Shown one piece after another: positions 43,427-52,575 of a stretch of DNA of 64,000 nucleotides (its first letter is position 1; every line of letters starts with the position of its first letter). Below the pieces are notes generated by a model. That model had not been told where the DNA came from and did not search any database. It saw only the letters and a list, made by a program, of their open reading frames with translations. Where the stretch lies: assembly GCF_042879035.1 (NCBI RefSeq), contig NZ_JBIAOU010000004.1, forward strand, positions 1-64,000, given 5' to 3'. Origin of the DNA: Rhodococcus_G sp042879035. Its GTDB lineage: Bacteria > Actinomycetota > Actinomycetes > Mycobacteriales > Mycobacteriaceae. Both the position numbers and the translations under genes were made by a program.

Positions 43427-45150
43427 GCGAGTTCTCCTGTCGCGGTGGCGAGGCGGCGACCGGTGAGGAAGCCGAAGGTCATGGCGGGACCCAGGTTGAT
43501 GCCGCCGGACGGGTAGTGCCCGCCCATCACCGACGCCTGGTCGACGCCGACCGCGTACAGGCCGCCGATCGGTCGGTCGTCGGAGCCCAGGACCCGGGAC
43601 TGCGCGTCGGTGGCCAGGCCGGCGAAGGTGCCGAAGCTGCCGGGCACCACCTTGACCGCGTAGAACGGTCCCTTCTCCAGCGGTGCGAGCGACGGATTCG
43701 GCCACGGGTTGTCGTAGTCGCCGGACCCCTTCGTGAACGGGGTTGTGCCGCGGTCGAACTCGGGGTCGACGCCGTCCCGGGCGCCCTCGTTGAACGCGGC
43801 GACGGTCTTCTCCAGGCCGTCCGGGTCGACGCCGATCCTCTCGGCCAGCTCGCGGACCGTCTTCCCCTGCGTCAGGTAGCCGGACCGCAGGTAGGGGAAG
43901 GTCGGGATCGGGAGGGGCTTGGCGAACCCGAGCGGCAGGTAGCGCAGGTACCGGGCGTCGGCGATCAGCCACGAGCACACCTCCTGGCCCTCGGGCACCT
44001 TCTGCACCATCGCGAGCGTGTAGTCGTGGTAGCCGAGCGCCTCGTTGACGAACCTGCGCCCGTCCGCGAGAACACCGATGGCCCCGGGCTTGCCGCGATC
44101 GAGGATGTGCGGGAAGACGCCCTGCTTTCCGTTCCGGTACTGCACGATCGACACCGGGCAGTACGCGACCGGAGAGGCACCCGACGTGTCGAGCCGGCCG
44201 CCGACGGACTCCCCGAGGGTGATGCCGTCGCCGGTCGTGGTGGCCGGGGTCAGGGTCCGGTGCTCGCGGCCGGTGGGGGTGCGCGGGAACAGCTCGCGGA
44301 CCCGGTCGATGTCGTGGGTGAAGCCACCGGTCGCGAGCACGACGCCGCGACGGGCGGCGACGGTGTAGGCGCCGTCGGGGCCGTCGAGTCGGATCCCGGT
44401 CACCGCGCCCGTGTCGTCGGTGGTCAGCGCGGTCGCGGCCGTGTTCACCCGGATCTCCACGCCCGCGTCGAGCGCCGACCGCAGCAACCGGCCGACGAGG
44501 GCGGTGCCGTTGACGAGTTGCTGGCCGCGCCGCTTGGTGGCCAGGTCGATCAGATGGCGGCTGACACGGACACCACAGTGCATGAACGCCTTCGGTGATC
44601 GTGTCGAGTGCAGGAAGGCCTGCAGGTCCGGGCCGGCCATGATGCCCATGCCGAGGAAAGACGTCTCGTACAGTTGGCGGCGCAGCAGTCGCGCGACGTC
44701 CGGGCCGAGGGTGCGCAGGCTCACCGGCTTCGGGCCGACCGACCGGTGTCCCGTTCCCGCGCCCGGGGTGTCGCCGTGGATGTCGGCGATCTTTGCGCCC
44801 GGCACGAACTGCAGCGCGGTCCGGTGCTCGAAGAACTCGACCATCTCCGGGGCACCGTCGAGGAGGGCGTCGACCTTCGCGGCGTCGAAGTTCTCGCCCA
44901 GCCGGTTCTCCAGGTAGGTGCGCGGCAGCGAACGGTCCTCGTGCACGCCGTCTGCGTGGGCGAACAGGGTGCGCGGTGTCCACATCCAGCCGCCGGACCA
45001 CGCGGTCGCCCCGCCGCACACGTCGGCCTTCTCGACGACGAGGACGGTGGCTCCACCCTGGGCCGCGGTGATCGCGGTGGACAACCCGCCCGCGCCGGAG
45101 CCGACGACGACGACGTCGTAGGCGGGTGTGGTGGGTGCGTCGGTGTTCAT
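43423..45150 (-). CDS. FAD-dependent dehydrogenase of the KstD / fumarate-reductase flavoprotein family
   Basis: The N-terminus carries the FAD motif VVVVGSGAGGLSTAITAA and GGATAWSGGWMW, and the C-terminus the second FAD contact (GGLYAVGVDQASVMGGHYPSGGINLGPAMTFG in part). The 575-residue length and sequence resemble 3-ketosteroid delta-1-dehydrogenases, which introduce a double bond next to a ring ketone. In this operon it could desaturate an oxo-cyclohexane compound. Its ATG overlaps the stop of the Gfo/Idh gene, and its stop overlaps the next start. Confidence 0.85.
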   Translation of the reverse strand: MNTDAPTTPAYDVVVVGSGAGGLSTAITAAQGGATVLVVEKADVCGGATAWSGGWMWTPRTLFAHADGVHEDRSLPRTYLENRLGENFDAAKVDALLDGAPEMVEFFEHRTALQFVPGAKIADIHGDTPGAGTGHRSVGPKPVSLRTLGPDVARLLRRQLYETSFLGMGIMAGPDLQAFLHSTRSPKAFMHCGVRVSRHLIDLATKRRGQQLVNGTALVGRLLRSALDAGVEIRVNTAATALTTDDTGAVTGIRLDGPDGAYTVAARRGVVLATGGFTHDIDRVRELFPRTPTGREHRTLTPATTTGDGITLGESVGGRLDTSGASPVAYCPVSIVQYRNGKQGVFPHILDRGKPGAIGVLADGRRFVNEALGYHDYTLAMVQKVPEGQEVCSWLIADARYLRYLPLGFAKPLPIPTFPYLRSGYLTQGKTVRELAERIGVDPDGLEKTVAAFNEGARDGVDPEFDRGTTPFTKGSGDYDNPWPNPSLAPLEKGPFYAVKVVPGSFGTFAGLATDAQSRVLGSDDRPIGGLYAVGVDQASVMGGHYPSGGINLGPAMTFGFLTGRRLATATGELA

Positions 45151-46247
45151 CGGGTTTCCTTCGTGGTGACGAGTGCGGGTGCGGTCTGCAGGTCGACGAC
45201 CCGTCCGGTGCGGGACGACTCGTAGATGCCGGCGACGATCGCGAGGGAGGCGCGGGCGTCGCGTCCGGTGACGGCGGGTGCGCGTCCGGTCAGGACGGCG
45301 TCGGCGAAGTCCTGCACCTGCAGGGTGTGGAAGTCGGTCAGGCCCGCGTTGACGTCGGCGACGTCGAGGTTCGCGTGGACGTCGGGCGAGTACGGGGTGC
45401 CGAGGGTGAGTTCGCCCGGGACGGTCCAGATCTCGTTGACGCCCTCGCGACCCTCGGGGAACTCGAGGACGCTGGCGATCGCGCCGGTGGCGCCGACGAC
45501 GGTGACGCGGTTGCCGAGATTGTGATTGGCGCCGGTGGTCGCGGTGATCGTCGCCGTCGCACCGGAGGCGAACGCGACGACGGCCGAGGCGCTGTCCTCG
45601 GTCTCGATGTGGTCGCCGTGGGTGTGGGTGCGGATGTACCCGCTCACCGAGGTGGCGTCGCCGAGAAACCACTGCAGCATGTCGATCTGGTGCACCGCCT
45701 GCGTCATCAGCACGCCGCCGCCGTCGGTGTCCCACCGGCCGCGCCAGGCGTCGGCGGAGTAGTACTGCGACGGGCGGTGCAGGATCACCGACACCTCGCC
45801 GAGTGTCGGGGTGCCGAGGGTGCCGTCGTCGATCGCCGCCCTGATCCGGCGGGCGGCGGGCCAGAAGCGGCGCTGGAACAGCACCCCGAAGGTGACGCCC
45901 GCACGGTCCGCGGCCTCGATCATCCGGTCGGCGGCCGCGACGTCCACCGCGATCGGTTTCTCGCACAGCACGTGCACCCCGGCCGCCGCCGCCGCGAGCA
46001 CGACCTCCTCGTGCACCGGATGCGGCGTGCAGACGGTGCACGCGTCGAGGCCGAGGGCCAGCAGCTCGTCCACGGAGCCGACGGCCTGTGGAATACCGTG
46101 CGCCGCAGCGAAGTCCCGGGCGCGTATCAGGTCGGGGTCGCAGCACCCGACCACCTCGACACCCGGGACGCGCTGCAGCGCCCGCGCGTGGTTGCCCGCG
46201 ATCCTGCCGCAGCCGACGATGCCGACCCGCAGTGTGCCTGTACCCAT
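45147..46247 (-). CDS. Gfo/Idh/MocA-family oxidoreductase
   Basis: The Rossmann motif VGIVGCGRIAGNHARAL opens the protein and the catalytic CEKPIAVD follows near residue 100. The C-terminal domain (WRGRWDTDGGGVLMTQAVHQID) is typical of dehydrogenases acting on sugars, inositols and related ring alcohols. At 366 residues it is complete. The gene overlaps the preceding stop by one base (TGATG) and the next start by four, so it is inside a tightly coupled operon. Confidence 0.9.
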   Translation of the reverse strand: MGTGTLRVGIVGCGRIAGNHARALQRVPGVEVVGCCDPDLIRARDFAAAHGIPQAVGSVDELLALGLDACTVCTPHPVHEEVVLAAAAAGVHVLCEKPIAVDVAAADRMIEAADRAGVTFGVLFQRRFWPAARRIRAAIDDGTLGTPTLGEVSVILHRPSQYYSADAWRGRWDTDGGGVLMTQAVHQIDMLQWFLGDATSVSGYIRTHTHGDHIETEDSASAVVAFASGATATITATTGANHNLGNRVTVVGATGAIASVLEFPEGREGVNEIWTVPGELTLGTPYSPDVHANLDVADVNAGLTDFHTLQVQDFADAVLTGRAPAVTGRDARASLAIVAGIYESSRTGRVVDLQTAPALVTTKETR

Positions 46248-47050
46248 CAGAAGTGCTCCTCCGCCTCGACGTCGCGCGCCGCGGCCTCGCCTCGGTCCAG
46301 GGCGCCCAGCGCAGCCAGGTCGTCGGCGGTGAGCGTGACGTCCACCGCGGCCAGATTCTCCTTCTGCCGAACGGGATTCGCGGAGCGGGCGATCGGCACC
46401 ACGCCCTGCGCCAGGTGCCAGGCGAGCGCCACCTGAGCCGGGCTCGCAGCGACGCGCTCGGCGATCTCCCGCACCACGGGGGAGTCGAGCACGTCACCGC
46501 GGCCGAGCGGGCTCCACGACTGGGTCAGCACCCCGTGCTCGTCGTTCGCCTCCCGTACCGCCGTCCGGGCGAGGGAGGGATCCATCTGGATCTGGTTGAC
46601 CGCCGGCGCCTCCCCGGTGTCCGCGACCACCCGCTCGAGGTGGTGGCCGAGGAAGTTGGACACGCCGACGTGACGGACCAGGCCCGCGTCCCGGCAGGCC
46701 AGCATCGCTTCGAAGGTCGCACTGTAGCGGTCGATCCGCGGCAGCGGCCAGTGGATCAGGTACAGGTCGAGCCGGTCGAGCCCGAGGTTCTCGAGGCTGC
46801 GTTCGAGCGCGCCGCGGACGTCGCCGGACACCTGGTCGTTGCCGCGGATCTTGGTGGTCACGAACAGGTCGTCGCGGGGCACACCCGACTCGGCGAGTGC
46901 GACACCCACCGCGTCCTCGTTCCCGTAGATCGACGCGGTGTCGATCAGCCGGTAGCCGGCCTCGACACCGCTGAGCACCGACCGGGTCGCGTCGGTGCCG
47001 ACCAGTGGCCAGGTGCCGAGGCCGATCGACGGAAGGGTGTCCCGGATCAT
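46247..47050 (-). CDS. aldo/keto reductase
   Basis: The catalytic tetrad is visible: Asp and Tyr in DTASIYGNEDAVG, Lys in VTTKIRGN and His in LIHWPLP. At 267 residues it belongs to the AKR5-like prokaryotic reductases that use NADPH on carbonyls. The start overlaps the upstream OYE-type gene stop. The substrate is presumably a pathway intermediate of the same operon. Confidence 0.9.
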   Translation of the reverse strand: MIRDTLPSIGLGTWPLVGTDATRSVLSGVEAGYRLIDTASIYGNEDAVGVALAESGVPRDDLFVTTKIRGNDQVSGDVRGALERSLENLGLDRLDLYLIHWPLPRIDRYSATFEAMLACRDAGLVRHVGVSNFLGHHLERVVADTGEAPAVNQIQMDPSLARTAVREANDEHGVLTQSWSPLGRGDVLDSPVVREIAERVAASPAQVALAWHLAQGVVPIARSANPVRQKENLAAVDVTLTADDLAALGALDRGEAAARDVEAEEHF

Positions 47051-49002
47051 GCGTTGATCTCCTCTCGCGCCGTCGCGGCGACGGCCGTGATGTGCTTGGC
47101 GACGTCGGCCGCGGTGACGACCGCCGCGTGGATGGAGCCGCCGTCGCCGCTCGCGTCGCCGACGGTGTGGACGCCGAGTCGTGGTGCGAGCGAACGCAGG
47201 TCGGCGAGCAGGTCGGCGCGCGGCTCGATGCCGTGCGAGACGAGCAGCTCGCCCGGCGCGTCCACCTCGTGTTCGACCCCGTCGGTCGAGACGACCAGGG
47301 TGTCCGCGGTGATGCGGGTGACGAACGACGACAGGTGGGTGGTCAGGTTCTCGGCCTCCGCCAATCGCGGCAGCAGGACGATCTTGCCGCGTCTGCCGAC
47401 GTCGTGGGCGATGGTCTCCTGCGGGCCGACCATGACGACCTTCGTCCCGCGCAGCAGCAGGTCGTCGGCGACCGCCGCCGCCTCCCGATCGGCACCGAAG
47501 AACGTGATCGACTCCGGCGCCGGATCTCCCGAGCGCAGGAACTCGCGGACGTCGCGAATCCGCCGGGTGTCCGCGCCGGGGAGGTCGAGTGAGGGTCCGC
47601 GTCCACCGGTGGCCAGGACGATCGCGTCGAAGTCGCCGTCGGCCAGCGTCGCTGCGCCGACGCGGACACCGGTGTGCGCGTGCACGCCGAGGTCGGCGAG
47701 CTCGGCGCGGTACCAGTCGACGATCCGGTGGTACTCCGGGTACTCGTGCAGCTCCGACGCGAGAGCGAAGTCCCCACCGAGGACGCCCCGTTCGTCGTAC
47801 AGGTCCACCCGGTGCCCGGCCGCGGCCAGTTCGCGCGCGGCGGCCATGCCGGAGGGCCCGCCGCCGACGACGGCGACCCGCACCGGCATGTCCGCCGGCG
47901 CCGACGGCTGCTCCGCCTCACGACCGACCCACGGGTTCACCGAGCACGGGACCGGCCCGGCCGCGAGGCTGTCGATGCAGTAGTTGCAGGCGATGCAGGG
48001 CCGGTACCGACCGCCGTCGATCGCGCGGTTCGGAAAGTCCGGATCCGCGTGCAGGGTTCGCGCCATCGACACGAAATCCGCCTGCCCGGACTCGATGATC
48101 CGCGCCGCGACGTCGGGTGAGCTGATCCGCCCGGCGACACCGATCGGCAGGTCGAGGTCCTGCTTGTACGGCGCCGCGTACGGTGCCAGCAGGCCCCGTT
48201 CCCACTCGCCCGGCTGGATGATCCACTGCCCGGACTCGTAGTTGCCCGCCGACACGTCGAGGAAGTCGAGCCGGTCGGTGTCGATCGCGCCGATGCGCGC
48301 CCGGGTGGTCTCCGCGTCCAGCCCGCCGTCGACCGCCTCGAACGCCGAGAACCGCAGTCCGAGAACGATTCCCGGTGCATGCTCGTGCACCGACGCGATC
48401 ACCCGGTTCACGAAGAGCGTCGGATCGGCCCACTGGTCGTCACGCTTGTTGTAGGCGGGGGAGAGGAACTGGTGGATCAGGTAACCGTGACCGCCGTGCA
48501 GCGAGATCACGTCCACTCCCGCCTGCCGGCAGCGGGCAGCGGCCTCGCCGAAGCACTCGACGATGTGCTCGATGTCGTCGGTGTCGAGTTGTTCCGGCAT
48601 CTCGCCGCCGACCACCTGGCACGGGATCGGACTCGGGGCGACCGGAACGAATCCGCTCACCGCGCCCTGCGCGGTCCGACCACCGTGGTTGAGTTCGACC
48701 CCGACCAGCGCGCCGTGCGCGTGGATCGCGTCCGCCATCGCCGCGATGCCGGGGATCCGCTCGTCGACGTCGACCCCCATCTGCCGGATGCGGCCCTTGC
48801 CGTCCGCGCGGACGTAGCTGGCCTCGGTGAAGACGAGGGCGGCTCCGCCCGCGGCGCGGCGGGCGAGGTAGTCGACGTACCGGTCCGTCATGGTGCCGTC
48901 GAGTTCGCAGTAGTTGCGTTCCATCGGCGCCGAGACGAAACGGTTGCGCAGCCGCAGCCCGCCGAGGTCGAGCGGTTCGGCGAAGGGAGGCGTGGAGGTC
49001 AT
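47047..49002 (-). CDS. NADH:flavin oxidoreductase / 2,4-dienoyl-CoA-reductase-like iron-sulphur flavoprotein
   Basis: Residues 1-350 form the Old Yellow Enzyme barrel (LRNRFVSAPMERNY, VGVELNHGGR, SLHGGHGYLIHQFLSP, GVAGRISSPD). A cysteine cluster CIACNYC followed by a Cys ten residues on binds 4Fe-4S, and the C-terminal half has a second nucleotide fold (RVAVVGGGPSGMAAARELA). Such proteins reduce, or in reverse introduce, ring or enoyl double bonds. At 651 residues it is full length. It is separated from aroE by 100 bases containing tandem repeats. Confidence 0.9.
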   Translation of the reverse strand: MTSTPPFAEPLDLGGLRLRNRFVSAPMERNYCELDGTMTDRYVDYLARRAAGGAALVFTEASYVRADGKGRIRQMGVDVDERIPGIAAMADAIHAHGALVGVELNHGGRTAQGAVSGFVPVAPSPIPCQVVGGEMPEQLDTDDIEHIVECFGEAAARCRQAGVDVISLHGGHGYLIHQFLSPAYNKRDDQWADPTLFVNRVIASVHEHAPGIVLGLRFSAFEAVDGGLDAETTRARIGAIDTDRLDFLDVSAGNYESGQWIIQPGEWERGLLAPYAAPYKQDLDLPIGVAGRISSPDVAARIIESGQADFVSMARTLHADPDFPNRAIDGGRYRPCIACNYCIDSLAAGPVPCSVNPWVGREAEQPSAPADMPVRVAVVGGGPSGMAAARELAAAGHRVDLYDERGVLGGDFALASELHEYPEYHRIVDWYRAELADLGVHAHTGVRVGAATLADGDFDAIVLATGGRGPSLDLPGADTRRIRDVREFLRSGDPAPESITFFGADREAAAVADDLLLRGTKVVMVGPQETIAHDVGRRGKIVLLPRLAEAENLTTHLSSFVTRITADTLVVSTDGVEHEVDAPGELLVSHGIEPRADLLADLRSLAPRLGVHTVGDASGDGGSIHAAVVTAADVAKHITAVAATAREEINA

Positions 49003-49048
49003 CGTGGACTCCTGACAGATCACGAGAGAATGGAGACGAGGAGGCGGG

Positions 49049-49118
49049 TCAGTGACCGGCCGTGCAAACTGGCGGTCAGAGACCGGCCGTGCAAACTGGC
49101 GGTCAGTGACCGGCCGTG
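49049..49118 (-). repeat. 27-base tandem duplication at the stop codon of the shikimate-dehydrogenase-type gene
   Basis: Units 49052-49078 and 49079-49105 (core ACCGGCCGTGCAAACTGG) differ at one position, and a partial third copy continues to about 49118 inside the gene end. TGA stops for the leftward frame occur at 49105-49103, 49078-49076 and 49051-49049, all in the same frame. Confidence 0.95.
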
Positions 49119-49993
49119 ACCTGCTGGGCGGCAAGCAGTTCCGCGAGGTGGGCGCGCATCCGCGTCCGGTCGGCCGCATGCCCGGTGAGCAGCTCGAAGG
49201 TGTCGGCGGCCTGCGCGACGAGCATCTGACCGCCGTCGAGGACGGCGCAGCCGGCCCGGTCGGCGGCGGACAGCAGTTCGGTCCGCAGCGGCCGGTAGAC
49301 GACATCGGCGACCCACAGACCCGGGTGCAGCGCAGCCGATTCGACCGGCGAGCCCGGATGCCCGACCATGCCGATCGGAGTCGCGTTGACCAGGCCGGTG
49401 CACGACGCGAGCCCGGAGGCGACGTCGCCGAGCGGCACCGCGACAGCGGCCGTGCCGTCGAACGCGTTCGACACGCGGGTGCAGACGTCGGCCGCACGAG
49501 CAGGGTCCACGTCGGCGATCCGCAGGTCCGACACCCCGGCCGCGGCGAGGGCGTAGGCCACCGCCGACCCGGCTCCGCCCGCCCCGACCAGCTGCACCGC
49601 GTCCAGGCACGCGTCGGGAAGGCCGCGCCGCAGCCCGGCGAGGAAGCCGCTGTGGTCGGTGTTGTGGCCGATCAGCTTTCCGTCCCGGGCGACGACGGTG
49701 TTCACCGCGCCGAGCAGGCGGGCCTCGTCGGAGAGGTCGTCGAGCGCGGCGATCACCGTCTGCTTGCAGGGGTGGGTGATGTTGAACCCCGTCCAGCCCT
49801 GCCCGAATGCCGTGCGGACCAGGTCGCCCGCCGACTCGGCGGCGATCCCGCGGTCGTCGACGTCGAGCAGCTCGTAGCGGTAGTCGGTCAGGCCGAGTGC
49901 GTGTGCCTCACGGGTGTGCAGGGCGGGTGACAGGGACGTCCCGATGCCCGCGCCCACCAGACCGATGCGGTGCGCAGTGGCGGTGTTGCCCAT
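49103..49993 (-). CDS. quinate/shikimate dehydrogenase
   Basis: The AroE-family fold is shown by LVGAGIGTSLSPALHTREA, the catalytic Lys in GFNITHPCKQTV, LGAVNTVV and the Asp in GHNTDHSGF. The GAGI and NITHPCKQ variants are those of catabolic quinate/shikimate dehydrogenases rather than biosynthetic AroE. It follows a MHS transporter by six bases. It would oxidise quinate or shikimate to the dehydro form, feeding a dehydratase such as the TIM-barrel protein at 42539. Confidence 0.87.
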   Translation of the reverse strand: MGNTATAHRIGLVGAGIGTSLSPALHTREAHALGLTDYRYELLDVDDRGIAAESAGDLVRTAFGQGWTGFNITHPCKQTVIAALDDLSDEARLLGAVNTVVARDGKLIGHNTDHSGFLAGLRRGLPDACLDAVQLVGAGGAGSAVAYALAAAGVSDLRIADVDPARAADVCTRVSNAFDGTAAVAVPLGDVASGLASCTGLVNATPIGMVGHPGSPVESAALHPGLWVADVVYRPLRTELLSAADRAGCAVLDGGQMLVAQAADTFELLTGHAADRTRMRAHLAELLAAQQVTAGH

Positions 49994-49999
49994 GTCGCG

Positions 50000-51355
50000 T
50001 CACACCGTCGTCTCGGTGAGTGCCGGCCGCGCCGACACCGCCGGCTGCTTCTCGCCGAGCTGGGCGGTGGGCGTGCGGTAGGTCTCCGGTCCGGTCAGCG
50101 CAGCGAGTGCGGCCAGTACCGCGAAGCCGAGGCACATCCACGCCGCCGGAGCCCAGTTGGCGGGGTCGCCGCCGGTCAGTGCCTGGGCGATGGCGGGAGT
50201 GAACCCGGCGACGAGCAGGCCGAGCATCAGGCTCACGGCCATGCCCGTGTAGCGCACCTGGGCCGGGAACTGCTCGGGGAAGTACGCCGGGTAGACGCCG
50301 TTCGGCATCGCGTAGAAGATGCCGATCATCACGATGCCGGACGCGAAGACCAGGGGCACGCTGCCGGTTCCGATCGCGTGGAAGAACACGAACACCATTG
50401 CGCCCGCGCCGATCGCACCGAAGACGAAGATCGGCTTGCGGCCGACCCGGTCGGCGAGCATCCCGAACAGCGGCTGCGTGATGACGGCGACGAAGTTCGC
50501 GGCGGCGATCGCCCACAGCACCGACGACCGCTCCATGCCTGCCCCGTTGACCGCGTAGGCGAGCGCGAAGACGTTGACGATGGTGTTGATCATCGCGAAG
50601 GTGGCGCTGAGGCTGATGCGGAGCACGGTGCGCCAGTGCGACCGGAAGATCTCGACGACAGGGAGGGAGACGGTCTCGTCCTGTTCCTTGAGTTCCTCGA
50701 AGACCTCGGGCTCGTCCAGCGTGCGGCGCAGCAGCAGCGCGACCACGGTGACGACGATGCTGAGCCAGAACGGGATTCGCCAACCCCACGAGTAGAGCGC
50801 CTCGTCGGGGAGCGAGGCGACCGGGATGAACACCAGGCTCGAGATCACGATGCCGAACATGATCCCGCTCATCGTGAACGAGGTGAAGAACGAGCGGCGG
50901 TGATCCGGTGCGTGTTCGAGTGTCAGGGCGGAGGACCCGGGCGATTCGCCGCCGGCCGACAGTCCCTGCAGCAGGCGCAGCAGCACCAGGATGATCGGGG
51001 CGGCCATGCCGATGGTGTCGTAGGTCGGCAGGCAGCCGATCACGAAGGTCGACAGGCCCATCAACATCAGGCAGGCCATCAGGGCGTTGCGGCGGCCGAA
51101 CCGGTCGCCGAGGTGGCCCCAGAGCACCGCGCCGAGCGGGCGGGCGACGTACGCGACGCCGAGCGTGGCGATCGAGAGCAGGGTGGCGGTGGCACCGCCA
51201 CCGGGGAAGAAGATCTTGCCGAACACGAGCGCCGCGGCGGATCCGTAGATGAAGAAGTCGTAGTACTCGAGGGTGCTGCCCAGGAATCCCGAGACCGCCG
51301 CGCGGCGGGCGTTCGGGTTGGAGTGTCCGCCGGTCGGAGCAGGCGTGCGTGGCAT
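50000..51355 (-). CDS. MFS transporter of the metabolite:H+ symporter family, ShiA-like
   Basis: Twelve helices and the MHS signature are present (STLEYYDFFIYGSAAALVFGKIFFP, VARPLGAVLWGHLGDRFGRRNALM, RLLQGLSAGGESPGSSAL). Family members import shikimate, alpha-ketoglutarate, citrate or proline/betaine. The adjacent quinate/shikimate dehydrogenase favours a hydroaromatic acid. The 451-residue length is normal. The control region upstream (51356-51512) contains an AT-rich dyad. Confidence 0.9.
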   Translation of the reverse strand: MPRTPAPTGGHSNPNARRAAVSGFLGSTLEYYDFFIYGSAAALVFGKIFFPGGGATATLLSIATLGVAYVARPLGAVLWGHLGDRFGRRNALMACLMLMGLSTFVIGCLPTYDTIGMAAPIILVLLRLLQGLSAGGESPGSSALTLEHAPDHRRSFFTSFTMSGIMFGIVISSLVFIPVASLPDEALYSWGWRIPFWLSIVVTVVALLLRRTLDEPEVFEELKEQDETVSLPVVEIFRSHWRTVLRISLSATFAMINTIVNVFALAYAVNGAGMERSSVLWAIAAANFVAVITQPLFGMLADRVGRKPIFVFGAIGAGAMVFVFFHAIGTGSVPLVFASGIVMIGIFYAMPNGVYPAYFPEQFPAQVRYTGMAVSLMLGLLVAGFTPAIAQALTGGDPANWAPAAWMCLGFAVLAALAALTGPETYRTPTAQLGEKQPAVSARPALTETTV

Positions 51356-51486
51356 GGGTGGTCCTTTCGTCCCCAGGAAACCGGCGGGGCGGGCGCGTCT
51401 CGCGTCTGCGCATCGTGATCCGTCTCACAACTGCCGGCAAGGAAAGACCCTGTCATGCCCGACTATGGCAAGTCCAACACCGAATA

Positions 51487-51503
51487 AGTCTGAAATAAAG
51501 ACT
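51487..51503. promoter_or_regulatory. AT-rich dyad between the transporter and LysR genes
   Basis: AGTCT-GAAATAA-AGACT lies in an unusually AT-rich patch downstream of the LysR gene and about 130 bases upstream of the transporter start. It could be a LysR binding site for the catabolic operon or a weak terminator of the regulator gene. Confidence 0.4.
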
Positions 51504-51512
51504 GAATGCATC

Positions 51513-52424
51513 TCAATCGGCCGACTGGGCGCCCACGGGGGTCGGCAGGATCTCCTCCGACGTGGCCAGCGCCACCCGCAGCGCGTCCGACTGGTCCTTC
51601 GCGGACCAGCCGATGCCGTGGTTCATGTAGATCGGCTCGCCGGTCAGGGGGACGAAAACTGTTCCAGGGGGAAGGATTTCGGTCAGGCCCGACGTCATCA
51701 GCGAGATGCCCACGCCGGCGGCGACCAGCATCAGGATCATGAACGGGTCGGTGATCTCCTGCACGATCCGCGGGCGGAATCCGGCGTCGAGGCAGGCCCG
51801 CATAGCCGTCTCCTGCAGGCTCGACCCGGCGGACAGGGGAGTGGTGACGAAGCCCTCGTCGGCGAGTTCGGCCAGATCGATCTCGGACGCACCGGCCAGC
51901 CGATGGTCGGTGGGCAATACGACGCCGAACGGTTCGCGGCGAATCAGCCGGGTGTGCACCGACGACGACTGGACCGGCAGGCCGACGAACGCGAGGTCGA
52001 GTGCGCCGCTCTCGAGCTGGACGACGGCGTCGCGGGTCATGATCCGGCCGACCAGGGACAGCTCGATGTTGGGGTAGCGCTGCCGCAGGGCTCGGGTCAG
52101 TGGGGGCAGTGCCCGGTGGTTGAGCACCCCGGTGAAACCGATCCGGATGTGTCCGTAGACGCCGCCGGTCGATGCGCGTGCCGCCTGGCGTGCCGTGTCC
52201 ACTCCCTCGAGCAGGTGGTAGGCATGCGGCAGGAACGCGTGGCCGGCCGCGGTCAGCGAGACGGTGCGGGTGCTTCGCTCGAACAGCGCGACGCCCAGGT
52301 CCTTCTCGAGCTTGCGGATCGTCTGGCTCAGTGGCGACTGCGCCATCTGCAGCCGCGCGGCGGCGCGGCCGAAGTGCAGCTCCTCGGCCACGGCGACGAA
52401 CGCGTGCACCCAACGGATCTCCAT
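51513..52424 (-). CDS. LysR-family transcriptional regulator
   Basis: The N-terminal winged helix reads EIRWVHAFVAVAEELHFGRAAARLQMAQSPLSQTIRKLEKDLG, followed by the effector-binding domain (IRIGFTGVLNHRALPPLTR, DLAFVGLPVQ). At 303 residues it is complete. It lies between the leftward catabolic operon and a divergent SDR gene, the usual arrangement for a pathway-specific activator responding to substrate. Confidence 0.9.
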   Translation of the reverse strand: MEIRWVHAFVAVAEELHFGRAAARLQMAQSPLSQTIRKLEKDLGVALFERSTRTVSLTAAGHAFLPHAYHLLEGVDTARQAARASTGGVYGHIRIGFTGVLNHRALPPLTRALRQRYPNIELSLVGRIMTRDAVVQLESGALDLAFVGLPVQSSSVHTRLIRREPFGVVLPTDHRLAGASEIDLAELADEGFVTTPLSAGSSLQETAMRACLDAGFRPRIVQEITDPFMILMLVAAGVGISLMTSGLTEILPPGTVFVPLTGEPIYMNHGIGWSAKDQSDALRVALATSEEILPTPVGAQSAD

Positions 52425-52442
52425 GCGGCCTCTCCGGTGTCC

Positions 52443-52528
52443 GACGCGTGTGGCTCTCGTGGTTGACGCGTGTGGCGCGCGCCATATATTGGTGATCGAA
52501 CACAGTCTGACCACTCATTATGCGTCAG
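52443..52528. promoter_or_regulatory. LysR/SDR control region with 12-base direct repeats
   Basis: GACGCGTGTGGC occurs at 52443-52454 and 52465-52476, 22 bases (two helical turns) apart. CTGAC (52507-52511) and GTCAG (52524-52528) form an inverted repeat in an AT-rich stretch with TATATT and CATAAA. The site is a good candidate for LysR binding and for both divergent promoters. Confidence 0.5.
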
Positions 52529-52575
52529 TTAAACATAAACCGTGCCGGCTCGGCACACAATCGGGCGGAGCGAAC

